NCBI GenBank assembly: GCA_030753015.1 | Contig: JASMDC010000035.1 | Span: 1-36,044 of the forward strand | Reading direction: 5' to 3' | From: Candidatus Undinarchaeales archaeon | GTDB lineage: Archaea; SpSt-1190; JASMDC01 | DNA length: 36,044 nt | Shown: piece after piece, positions 10,701-18,197 of the stretch | Position numbering within the stretch: the first letter of the stretch is position 1 | Layout: every line of letters starts with the position of its first letter | Notes under the pieces: model-generated | Databases searched by the model: none | What the model was told of the DNA's origin: nothing | What the model saw: the letters and a program-made list of their open reading frames with translations, nothing else | Translations under genes and position numbers: made by a program

Positions 10701-13700
10701 TCCACGCACATAGGGGCCGCCTCACCGCAGTTGTCCACCTGGCCGTTGGGGCAAGTGACTGCCTGACTGCATGTCCCGGAACCGGGATCGCACACCAGTT
10801 CCCCGCCGCACTCGCAGTCCTTTGTGCACAGATCGCCCGCGCCCTTGGTCTGGATCGGGACGCATGCTCCCGCTACGCAGCACTGGGAGGCGCAATGGGT
10901 CTCGGACGAGCAACCGCTCATGCACGTGCCCACGGTGCCATCACAAACGTAGTCGCCGCACTCCTGCGCCGTCGTCCCGTCAAACGCGCCGAGACCGGTG
11001 CACGTGGAGGTCATGGTCCGCTCGTCGTTGCACACGTCACTGCCGGCGATGTCGCACTGCCATTCGTTGCTCTGGCATGCAACGAGGCCCCCGGGGCACG
11101 GTTCGGTCCCGCACGCCCCGCGTGGCGTCCATAGGAGGTCGGGCATCGACTGGCACCCGGTCCCGCAACAGTACCCTGCCGTGGACCCGTGCTCACAAGC
11201 GGCGGCGCCGAAGGCGGCGCACGAAGCGCAGCGGTCGAGGCCGCCGATACCGTCCGTATCGAGGCAAGGGAAGAGATCCTGGCAATCGCCGCTCGACGTG
11301 CAGCCCTCCCGGCACTGGCCAGCGGACGGATCGCAACGGTAGGGCGAGCAGTCGCCCCTGCTCTCGAAGGTCCCGGTGGTCGAGCACTGGCCCCGGCGGG
11401 CGAGGTCATCGGAGCATACAGGATCGTCCAGGGAGTCACAGGCCCAGGAGCCGTCCCTACAGGTCACCGCCCCGGTGCAGTTGCCCGCGCCGCACGCGTT
11501 GCTGGGCGTCCATGCGGGCAGCGGCATGCCTTGGCAAGAGTCACCGCAGCAGAATCCCGTCGCACCGTCCAGGTCGCACACAGATGCCTCGTGCTCGACG
11601 CATCCACTGCAGCTGTCGGGCGCTCTGTCGCCGTCCACGTCGATGCAGGCTGCGGGCGCTAGGCATTGCTCGTTGGATACGCACCCGGTGAGGCACTCTC
11701 CCGAGGCATCGTCGCACCGGTAGGGGGCGCACAACTTCGCCTGGGCAGCGTTGAACACACCCGTCAGGCTGCAGGTGGACGACTTGTCCTGGGAACAGGC
11801 CGCACGTCCCGCGGAGCTGCACTGCCAGCTTCCGGTCGCGCACGCCACTATACCGTCGCACGGGGCCTCCCCGCAGGCGACCCCTGGCGTCCAGTCGAAG
11901 ATGAGCATGCCCGCGCACTCTCCACCACAGCAGTACCCGGCCTGGATGCCTTCCTGGCACTGCTTTGTAGCATGGTTGGAGCAGGTGGAACAGGTGTCCA
12001 GCCCGCCCGTGCCGTCGGTGTCGATGCACGACAGTCCGTCCTGGCAATCGGTGTCCGAAGCGCATGCTGCGCCTTCCCCTGCCAGGTCCGTGCAGGTGTT
12101 GGTGTTGCTGTCGCAGAATCCGGCCGCGCACTCGCAGCCCTTCGCACAGTCGGCGCCGTTGGGGAGCTTGGTCACGTAGCACAGGTCGTTGCAGCAGGCA
12201 CCCTCGCCGTCCCCCGTGTAGCACAACCGGCCCGTCTCCATCCCCGCACAGGAGCTGCAAGTGTCAACGAGGCTGTCACCGTCGCTGTCCCGGCACACGT
12301 CGGCGCACAGCTGGCCCACGCAGCACACGCCGCTCTGGCCCATGTTGTCGGTGGCAGGATTGCCGTTGTCCTCACCAGGGTGGCAGGCGCCGCACTGGCC
12401 ACCGGCACCGGTCTTGTCGATGCACAGCCCGCTGGCGCACTGCCCGCCGTCGGTGCAGGTTTGGCCGTCGCGGAGGAGGCAGGAGCCCCCGATGCACTGG
12501 TAGCCGGCCTGGCAGGGGCAGTCAAGGAGGCAAGTGCCGCAGTCCTCGCCCGCCTCGCACTTCCCGTTGCCGCAGCAGACGAGGGCCGCCTCTCCGGCCT
12601 CGTTGCAGTCCGGGTCCGTCCCGAAACACTCGGACGACAGGCAGATGGCGTCGCAGACCGCGGGGCACGCGGTGCACTGGGGGGGCACCGTGGCGCAGAA
12701 CTCGCCCCCGCTGCAGGTGACGCACGTACCGCCCACGCAGGAGCAGGAGTTGGCACTGCCCTCGCACTCGCTGGAGTCGTCCGCGGTGCACGCACCACCG
12801 GAGCAGTCGCTGCACCCGGGGCAGGCGGTGTAGCCGCAGGTGGACGAGCAGGTCCCCTCCGTCGCGGAGCAGATGGCGCCACCGCCCACATCGAGTCCGT
12901 CGCACTGGGTGGACACGCTCGCTCCGTTCTGGCCGTTGCACTCGGCATGGCACTCCGTGTCGCCCTCGGCCGTCCCGTCGGCCTCGCAGCAGTCCTGGGG
13001 ACAGGAGGCGTGGTCCTCGCCCGTTCCGTCATCACAGGAGCCATCACCGCACATGGTCCCTTGCAGGTATGTGACGGTGACACCGTACAGATCGGGAGAG
13101 CTGGTATGGGGAGTGGACAGATCGAACCTGTACTGGAAGTACCGGTTGTCAGCAACACCCGGGGCCTGGGGCGAGGTAATGGCGATGGTCGTGAACTCCT
13201 CGCCCGTGCACGAGGGATCATCGCAGCTCCGCACCTTTGGCGTGAGCTCTAGGAAGCCCCGTGCGTAGTGGTCCTGGATCTCGGCGGCGGAGAGCGCCCT
13301 GTCGTAGATGGCCACCTCGTCGAACGTGTTGGTATCGTACCTGCCCACGAAGAGGTCGTACGAGTTGGTGACGATGGCCCCAGTGAGCTCTTTAGACTTC
13401 TGCATCTGGCCGTTGACGTATATCTTCTGCTGAGCGCCCGCGGGAGCGGTCCGGTCATAGGTGAGCGCCACGTGGTACCATCCGGACGACAGCGTGGTCG
13501 ATATCTTCTGTCGGTTGATCCTGCCGACGACCGAATCGGAGTCGATGGTGAGCGCGTAGGCCCCGGGCTTGACGATACCACGGTCCGGGGCCAACCACAC
13601 GGTCTGCAGGAACCCGTCGTCGTTCGGGCCGCGGTAGGCGATGGCGAACACGGTGTCGGTGACCGGGACGATGACCGGTCTTCGTGCGAATGTGCCCTCG

Positions 13701-15232
13701 AACTGATTGGAATTGATGACGGCAAGCCCGCTCGTCCCGTCCTCGCCGATGGATACCATCTTCACCACTCCATACGTGTTGTGATTGGAGTAGACGAGGG
13801 CGAACAGGTCGTGATCGATGTGGACGATGTCAGGCTCGTACCCTTTCTGGGAATCGGAGGCGAACTGCAGAAGGGCAAGGGTCTCGTCCCCGATCTGGCC
13901 GTTGTCGGCGATGGACACGGTCCTGATCTCTCCGTGGTCGCTGTCCCCCCGGTAGGCGATAGCGAACACGTTCCCCGCCACGTTGACGATCACAGGCTCA
14001 TAGACCTTGTAGCATGTGCCCTCGGCATCTGTGTTGATCGAGAGCGTGTCGATGACCGCGCCGATGGTCCCTTTTTTGTCGATGGACACGGTCTTGAGAT
14101 ACCCGCAGTCGTTGTCCCCCCGATAGACGATGGCGAACACGGTGCCGTCCACATGGCTGATGCGCGGCTCGTATCCCTTCGTTCCGTCGAACTCCAGGGA
14201 GGAGCCGGTCTTGGCCACTCCTGTGCCATCTGCAGAGATGGTCACGGTCTCGAGCACTCCTGCGTCGTTGTCCGTTCGGTAGACCACGGCGTACACGGTG
14301 CCTTTGACATGCACGATATCAGGGTCCAGACCGGTGTCGGCGAACTTCAGGTCACCAAGGACCTTGGAACCAATGGTCCCCGTAGGGCTGATGGACACTG
14401 TCTTGATCTTCCCGTCCTGGTTGTCGAACTTGCTGAACGCGATGGCATATATGTCGCCAGTCACATGAATGAGGACGGGCTGGTCGCCGTGGCCATCGAA
14501 CTCCTTGGTACCAAGTGCCTTGTTCCCGATCGGCCCGTCATCTGCAATGGACACGGTCTTCACGTACCCCTTGTCCGCGGAGGCGCCGCGATAGGCGATG
14601 GCATACACGTCGCCGTCCACGTGGATGATGTCCGCCCAAGAGCCTGCGCTCGTGTCGAACTCAAGGCCGCCCGCAACTGAATCGGGATGCTCCCATTCCG
14701 GTCCGAGCTTCACAAATGCTTCGATCGTAATGGCATCGGTGATGTCCAGGCTAGCAGCGTCCGCGATGGTGACCACGTCGTCCCATCCGCCGAACTGGAT
14801 GCCCGTGCCGAACCGGCCCTCGGCCTCGTACGTGGGACCGCCGGAAGCGGTACCGTGGTTCCCCTGGCCCGAGGCGTCCTGGGGCGCGCCCCCCGTTTCG
14901 TCCAGGTGGAGGAGGAGCACGTTCCCGGTCATGTCGGCACCACCGCGCATGGTCTCGATCCCCCTGTTGTCGGGGAACGGCTTGTCGTACGGCGCGCCCC
15001 GCTCCCACGCGATGGACTGCCACTGGGAGTCTGTCTGGGCGTCGAACACCTTGGATGTGTAGGTGCCGGATCCCCCCGAGGTGAGCTGGACGTGATCGGT
15101 GCTCCACAGGGTGCTTGAGTAGGTGCCCTCATCGAAGCTCTCCTTGTCGTCCGTCTCCCAGACGTCGGCCGCGGCAAGGGCAATGAGCAACAAGAGGACG
15201 ACCACAGGCCGGATATACCTCCCACTACTCAT
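7793..15232 (-). CDS. Giant type I membrane protein: split LamG, seven propeller-like repeats, cysteine-rich modules, Gln/Tyr-rich tail
   Basis: 2479 aa from the ATG at 15232, chosen because a signal peptide starts there (MSSGRYIRP, then VVVLLLLIALAAA); the frame is open 23 codons further. A LamG/concanavalin-type half (about 104-182) is followed by seven 51-56-residue repeats (187-552) centred on H-V-x-G-x-V-Y/F-A-I-x-Y-R-G. The second LamG half follows (556-659), with the WYHVALTYD and DEVAIYDRALS strands. Residues about 700-2200 are dense cysteine modules, including three tandem ~127-residue copies, CGDGxC...CPxDC motifs and two thrombospondin-3-like calcium motifs (DxDGDGxxDDxDPCP). A beta-sandwich near the membrane (about 2213-2315), one membrane segment (about 2329-2345) and a 134-residue cytoplasmic tail rich in Gln, Tyr, Gly and Pro complete it. 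The likely role is surface adhesion or cell envelope structure; the ligand is unknown. No ribosome binding site is seen, and a TATA box at 15263-15256 suggests a leaderless message. Confidence 0.85.
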   Translation of the reverse strand: MSSGRYIRPVVVLLLLIALAAADVWETDDKESFDEGTYSSTLWSTDHVQLTSGGSGTYTSKVFDAQTDSQWQSIAWERGAPYDKPFPDNRGIETMRGGADMTGNVLLLHLDETGGAPQDASGQGNHGTASGGPTYEAEGRFGTGIQFGGWDDVVTIADAASLDITDAITIEAFVKLGPEWEHPDSVAGGLEFDTSAGSWADIIHVDGDVYAIAYRGASADKGYVKTVSIADDGPIGNKALGTKEFDGHGDQPVLIHVTGDIYAIAFSKFDNQDGKIKTVSISPTGTIGSKVLGDLKFADTGLDPDIVHVKGTVYAVVYRTDNDAGVLETVTISADGTGVAKTGSSLEFDGTKGYEPRISHVDGTVFAIVYRGDNDCGYLKTVSIDKKGTIGAVIDTLSINTDAEGTCYKVYEPVIVNVAGNVFAIAYRGDSDHGEIRTVSIADNGQIGDETLALLQFASDSQKGYEPDIVHIDHDLFALVYSNHNTYGVVKMVSIGEDGTSGLAVINSNQFEGTFARRPVIVPVTDTVFAIAYRGPNDDGFLQTVWLAPDRGIVKPGAYALTIDSDSVVGRINRQKISTTLSSGWYHVALTYDRTAPAGAQQKIYVNGQMQKSKELTGAIVTNSYDLFVGRYDTNTFDEVAIYDRALSAAEIQDHYARGFLELTPKVRSCDDPSCTGEEFTTIAITSPQAPGVADNRYFQYRFDLSTPHTSSPDLYGVTVTYLQGTMCGDGSCDDGTGEDHASCPQDCCEADGTAEGDTECHAECNGQNGASVSTQCDGLDVGGGAICSATEGTCSSTCGYTACPGCSDCSGGACTADDSSECEGSANSCSCVGGTCVTCSGGEFCATVPPQCTACPAVCDAICLSSECFGTDPDCNEAGEAALVCCGNGKCEAGEDCGTCLLDCPCQAGYQCIGGSCLLRDGQTCTDGGQCASGLCIDKTGAGGQCGACHPGEDNGNPATDNMGQSGVCCVGQLCADVCRDSDGDSLVDTCSSCAGMETGRLCYTGDGEGACCNDLCYVTKLPNGADCAKGCECAAGFCDSNTNTCTDLAGEGAACASDTDCQDGLSCIDTDGTGGLDTCSTCSNHATKQCQEGIQAGYCCGGECAGMLIFDWTPGVACGEAPCDGIVACATGSWQCSSAGRAACSQDKSSTCSLTGVFNAAQAKLCAPYRCDDASGECLTGCVSNEQCLAPAACIDVDGDRAPDSCSGCVEHEASVCDLDGATGFCCGDSCQGMPLPAWTPSNACGAGNCTGAVTCRDGSWACDSLDDPVCSDDLARRGQCSTTGTFESRGDCSPYRCDPSAGQCREGCTSSGDCQDLFPCLDTDGIGGLDRCASCAAFGAAACEHGSTAGYCCGTGCQSMPDLLWTPRGACGTEPCPGGLVACQSNEWQCDIAGSDVCNDERTMTSTCTGLGAFDGTTAQECGDYVCDGTVGTCMSGCSSETHCASQCCVAGACVPIQTKGAGDLCTKDCECGGELVCDPGSGTCSQAVTCPNGQVDNCGEAAPMCVDDPNKDWLCKGSCEPDHAPCVTASGSGFCCSGQCVAPPPGFEPGKACGSAGCAGEVRCAQDTAQLACSSLAQPCCSGNAPGACSEVGECSATAPGCADECGGTDGRTYLNSTCSAGVCNVTESSCGDLDLQCNSERGCVSCLEDGHCEDTCQRYSFLDYSCSDMRCEIQVENIHDCSATGINQVCQLPSGCLSCISNEQCQSQYGPNYACDIEGLFCKVASCFRNENCRYSCEHNVFSGQGCDNYVCKERPSTNCTESGAVCSREGCVGCTADINCTASFTYGSAFGCRDGKCQRLCGNGVCDPSENCGRCLQDCGCQEGETCDPSSDKPKGCAPDFDGDGFGDDTDPCPRDPKNACKSCANDDDCAGLCHQNAHITFSCVEGVCTPGLERACTSEGLVCEPSVGCARCGNMTEPDTACRTAFEVTFICADDACLSDRDLDGIPDDEDPCPSDPHNACTAECPNSVCEATEDCNTCPEDCGCDDGNPCTEDKCFGGQCIPEMRSCGSVCELGVCDGAGGCVLRGAGGDSCTCEGMCEKGFTCDASDRCATAECGDGKCQNECGQCPADCSILDCRGNGVCDTALGEDCILAPKDCLCMLGFICDSSRAGANEIGCNRVTCGDGQCDSPDEGSSSCCEDCGCPSTMTCDLESHSCRGGCGDGTCENATECVTCALDCGPDQCVDDTCEPGVGEDCRTSPDCVCSADIEGPGSLEMVEQETRLLAFTVKNTGSLREAFDISLKADTKAIGLSWTARHKVVIDEDATLPLSVDVQGVVPGEHELTIKVLPVGMPNATIEHKVTVEVGAVAVIDKIGELANIKDFIEVLVIIGALALALKRQVFPGMGIDKATGAAAMDGYQQGQQQFYGPQQQYYGGSQYYGQRAYYGAQTVHSPQIQSQQQQQQHGWGPSGQQPASDQGAQQAAHGLHPGAMGQPQVPQPPQAPQQPPDTTGGKPKKKDEGEDKGLHGFHP
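10910..12055 (-). repeat. Three tandem ~127-residue cysteine modules in the giant protein
   Basis: Three consecutive copies run about 12055-11680, 11680-11300 and 11300-10910. Each begins with a C-x-D-x-D-G-x-x-x-D-x-C motif. Each continues with GYCCG or GFCCG, a WTP tripeptide, a C-G-x-x-x-C motif, a stretch around W-x-C, then APYRC/SPYRC-like and a closing GC. Spacing of cysteines is almost identical, indicating internal duplication. Confidence 0.7.
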
Positions 15233-15255
15233 GGGAAGATTTCTGTGCTTGACGA

Positions 15256-15341
15256 TTATTAAAGCTTGGGCCGGCAGGTCATCTGGGGGGCCCGTAAACA
15301 AGCATCCGGTGTCCGCGGTTCTTTTACTGAAGGTTTATCTA
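15256..15341. promoter_or_regulatory. Divergent leaderless promoters of the two Gln/Tyr-tailed surface proteins
   Basis: The 136-bp gap between the divergent genes contains TTTAATAA on the minus strand (15263-15256), 24 bp before the ATG at 15232. It also contains TTTATCTA on the plus strand (15334-15341), 27 bp before the ATG at 15369. Neither gene has a usable ribosome binding site (AGGGAG touches the plus-strand ATG directly), so both probably give leaderless transcripts. The shared spacer would allow joint regulation. Confidence 0.5.
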
Positions 15342-15368
15342 TAGTGAAATTATCTACCGTATAGGGAG

Positions 15369-17453
15369 ATGGCTCAGGACCAGTCCTATTACTACCAGTA
15401 CCGACAGGACACTCCTCAGTACGCCTACGGTCAGTACAATCAGCAGTATCAACAGCAGGCGGCCTATGGCGCCCAGCAGGGCTACCAGCCGGGGCAAGGC
15501 TATCAGGCACAGGCGCCGCAGTATGATGGCCAGCAGGCCTATCCGGCCCAGCAGCCATATCCGGCCCAGCAGCCAGAGCCACCCGAGGAGCCACAAGAGT
15601 CGTCATCCGGTAGCGGGATGTGGCTTGGGCTCGCGCTCGTGCTCGTGGTCCTCGTCGCCGGAGGCTACTTCCTAATGGACAGCCAGGGTGTGGGGGCCGG
15701 GACGGGCACAGGGGGATCCCCAGGCAATGGCACAGGTACTGCCGGAGGTGAGCCGGATGTCAGCGGGAAACCAGGACCTGTCGGGGAAGCGACACCGACC
15801 GGAGGACCCGGGCCGACCGGTACACCGGTACCTTCGGATGGACCATCACCTACGGAGGGACCAACACCGACCGAGGATCCCGGCCTCGGGCTTCCTCTAG
15901 GGATAGGCCTTCCCATCATCGACTGCATGACATTACAGGCCATAGAGAACGACCTTGACGGCGACTATTTCCTCGCCATGGACATAGATTGCTCGGGGAC
16001 GAGGATCTGGAACGGTGGACTGGGGTTCGTTCCCCTCAGCAACTACAGGGGCAGCTTCAACGGCCGGGGACAAACGATATCGGGTCTGTACATAAACCGA
16101 CCAGAAGAGTACATCGGCCTCTTCGGGCAGACCCAACGCGCCACCATCACCGATCTCCGGCTGGAGGGCGTCGACGTGACCGGGACCAAGTACGTGGGGG
16201 GTTTGAGCGGCAAGGACGATGGGAGCGTCATTGAAGGCACGTCCGTTAGCGGTAGTGTGTCCGGGGATGAGCACGTCGGTGGCCTGGTGGGCGATGGTAT
16301 CAGGAGCAAGATAAAGGACTGTGAGGCTGACGTGGACGTGTCCGGTAGCACGAGCATTGCAGGCCTTGTCGGTCACTTCAGGGGCGAGTACATCGACGGA
16401 TCCTCCTCGAGCGGGAGCGTGATCGGCGACGATTACGTGGGGGGATTGGCCGGGGGTGTCTATGAGGGCACGATCAAGGGCTCGCACTCCACGGCCAGCG
16501 TCGTGAGCGAAGGAGCCCTCGCCTTCAAGGGCGAGACCGGGGGACTGGTCGGACGTAACTGGGGCGCCGAGATAATCGACTGCTACGCTACCGGGAACGT
16601 GAAGGGTCGTTTCACGACCGGCGGGCTGGTCGGAGCAAATCAGGACCTCATCGAAGGGTCCTATGCGACCGGGGACGTCATCGGTGAACGCTGGGTGGGA
16701 GGGCTCGTTGCCAGCCTGGCCAGCACCGGTACCATCAAGGACTCGTACGCCACGGGTAGCGTCACCGGGAACGACACGTTCGTGGGGGGTCTTGTGAGCT
16801 TCAGCGACGGCGGGATCGTCACCGGTTCATACGCGACAGGGAAGGTCACAGGGGCCGACAACGTGGGTGGGCTCATGGGCGACAACCTGGGTGACATCGA
16901 GAACTGCTACGCCACCGGCGTTGTGAGCGGCACCGAAGCGGTAGGCGGGCTGGTGGGCATCAACATCCCGGAACAGGGAGTGATACTCAACTCCTATGCT
17001 ACCGGCGGCGTGGCCGGTATCAACGTCACCGGGGGGCTCGTGGGTTCCGGGTACGGTACCATCACCAATTCGTTTTCAACAGGCAGCGTGAAGGGCGCAG
17101 CGCCTGTGGGTGGATTCGTGGGGATCACGTCCATGATATATGGACGGCTGGAGAACAACCACTGGTACGACCATGCCGGGAACCCGGGCGGAGGTTTTAC
17201 GTCCGACTGCATGATGCTATTCCAGGAATCCGCATGCACGCCCGAGGGCTGCACGTGGAAGGAGAAAGAGGGATTCAAGGGCCAGTTCTACTGCCAGGGG
17301 CAGTACCTGGGCAATGAGAACGCCGAGCCGGTTGAAGACAAGGCGAAGTTCTACGATCCGAAGAATCCACCTCTGGACACCTGGGACTTCGAGAAGGTTT
17401 GGCAGAAAAGAGACGATGATTATCCAGTTCTCAGGGCCATAGTTCAGGGATGA
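15369..17453 (+). CDS. Type II membrane protein with Gln/Tyr-rich cytoplasmic head and GLUG repeats
   Basis: 694 aa. Residues 1-83 are low complexity with about 25 Gln and 14 Tyr and no signal peptide. One membrane segment follows (84-103), so the N-terminus should stay in the cytoplasm. Residues 106-180 form a Gly/Pro/Thr linker. Residues about 185-275 are the leading beta-helix-like part (LNRGSFNG-like motifs typical of GLUG proteins). About 12 GLUG repeats of 23-30 residues follow (VGGLVG...SYATGxVxG), to about residue 600. The last repeat is interrupted by a cysteine-containing insert (about 613-650) before the usual closing W-x-F-x-x-V-W...YPVLR segment. GLUG repeats are known in adhesins and surface proteins of bacteria and archaea. 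Substrate or ligand is unknown. It is divergently transcribed from the giant LamG protein, whose cytoplasmic tail has the same composition. Confidence 0.85.
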   Translation: MAQDQSYYYQYRQDTPQYAYGQYNQQYQQQAAYGAQQGYQPGQGYQAQAPQYDGQQAYPAQQPYPAQQPEPPEEPQESSSGSGMWLGLALVLVVLVAGGYFLMDSQGVGAGTGTGGSPGNGTGTAGGEPDVSGKPGPVGEATPTGGPGPTGTPVPSDGPSPTEGPTPTEDPGLGLPLGIGLPIIDCMTLQAIENDLDGDYFLAMDIDCSGTRIWNGGLGFVPLSNYRGSFNGRGQTISGLYINRPEEYIGLFGQTQRATITDLRLEGVDVTGTKYVGGLSGKDDGSVIEGTSVSGSVSGDEHVGGLVGDGIRSKIKDCEADVDVSGSTSIAGLVGHFRGEYIDGSSSSGSVIGDDYVGGLAGGVYEGTIKGSHSTASVVSEGALAFKGETGGLVGRNWGAEIIDCYATGNVKGRFTTGGLVGANQDLIEGSYATGDVIGERWVGGLVASLASTGTIKDSYATGSVTGNDTFVGGLVSFSDGGIVTGSYATGKVTGADNVGGLMGDNLGDIENCYATGVVSGTEAVGGLVGINIPEQGVILNSYATGGVAGINVTGGLVGSGYGTITNSFSTGSVKGAAPVGGFVGITSMIYGRLENNHWYDHAGNPGGGFTSDCMMLFQESACTPEGCTWKEKEGFKGQFYCQGQYLGNENAEPVEDKAKFYDPKNPPLDTWDFEKVWQKRDDDYPVLRAIVQG
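16194..17172 (+). repeat. GLUG repeat array (about 12 copies)
   Basis: Roughly 70-90-bp coding repeats give VGGLVG at each start and SYATG or a variant near each end. I count about 12. The middle copies are most alike and the first four are more diverged. Confidence 0.75.
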
Positions 17454-17585
17454 CCGTTGACCTGCCTGCCGTATCAGCAGAGCTTTAGATGATTCGAGTT
17501 AAGGCTACTACCTTCAGACTCCATCTACGAATATAGATGCCGTTTTCTACGAAGACGTGTCCCTAGCTCCGAGACATACAGAACC

Positions 17586-17948
17586 TCAGTCCCGTGTACA
17601 GAAGTCGCAAGTCTCAGGGACATCCTCAAGGCTGCGATGGATGTCACACAGGATTCTATCCTGCATCTCATGCTTGCAGATCTCGCACACTCTCATAAGG
17701 AATAGGGGCCTCTCCAGACCATCGTACATCTCGCGTGCGAGCGCCTTCACCTTGTCGGTCCCATTCTTAGAGAGCTTCAGCACCCCTCCTCGCTTATCCT
17801 TCAGGTAATGGGAGACCGCTGGTTGGGTGAAACCCAAGAGTTTCGCGATTTCCCTTTGGGATAGGCCGAGACGTTCGAGCTCCTTGGCGATCCCTCTGCG
17901 GATAGGTGGGAGGAGATACCTTATTGTGAGCTCACATGGAAGCAACAT
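17586..17948 (-). CDS. HTH transcriptional regulator with C-terminal cysteine motif
   Basis: 120 aa from the ATG at 17948. This start follows GGGGAGG at good spacing and gives the MLLPCEL beginning typical of small archaeal XRE-like regulators of the COG2522 kind; an upstream TTG at 17981 would run through the promoter. The helix-turn-helix lies at about residues 24-50 (LSQREIAKLLGFTQPAVSHYL). The C-terminal part has CEIC, a single Cys, then CDFC, a CxxC...C...CxxC set that could bind zinc or an iron-sulfur cluster and so sense metal or redox state. The family name is from recall of sequence character and was not searched. It lies between the surface island and the end of the sulfur cluster. 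The promoter holds a perfect 20-bp palindrome, suggesting autoregulation. Its target genes are unknown; the sulfur genes are an obvious guess only. Confidence 0.8.
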   Translation of the reverse strand: MLLPCELTIRYLLPPIRRGIAKELERLGLSQREIAKLLGFTQPAVSHYLKDKRGGVLKLSKNGTDKVKALAREMYDGLERPLFLMRVCEICKHEMQDRILCDIHRSLEDVPETCDFCTRD

Positions 17949-17971
17949 GGTCCTCCCCTCAGAACTCCTCC

Positions 17972-17991
17972 AAAATAACAATTGTTATTTT
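17972..17991. promoter_or_regulatory. Perfect 20-bp palindrome, probable operator
   Basis: Half-site AAAATAACAA is followed immediately by its exact reverse complement TTGTTATTTT. It starts 24 bp upstream of the regulator ATG, downstream of an AT-rich TATA-like stretch (17985-18000 region). A repressor bound here would block the transcription start. The AT content also makes it part of the core promoter. Confidence 0.6.
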
Positions 17992-18153
17992 TATTATTTC
18001 CTACCCGCGGTGTTTGCACCCTCATAAGGAGAACCGGGTCGGCCCCGCCGTTCGTAGGATGATCGCCGTGAACCGGAATGACTTGAACATCGTGGTCGAT
18101 GGTGCAACACTCCGAGAACGGGTATATAGACACGGTTCCCGGTTCCTAGATGG

Positions 18154-18173
18154 ATGTGATATCGAGATCACAT
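18154..18173. terminator. Inverted repeat after the sulfur operon's last gene
   Basis: ATGTGAT and ATCACAT form a 7-bp stem around a 6-nt spacer, 25-44 nt beyond the stop of the FMN-protein gene on the minus strand. It could be a transcript-end hairpin or a regulator site. It lies in a 249-bp gap where I see no gene. Confidence 0.3.
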
Positions 18174-18197
18174 ATCGCCAAGGGATTGCCTTGCAGT

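Noticed and set aside
11666..14680. Long plus-strand open frames (470-528 codons) opposite the giant LamG gene
   Set aside because: Ala/Gly/Val-rich shadow frames without recognisable domains; the minus strand encodes conserved modules across the same span.
18129..18145. GGTTCCCGGTTCC motif as part of a tRNA T-arm
   Set aside because: No acceptor stem, anticodon arm or CCA-adjacent pairing can be drawn around it.
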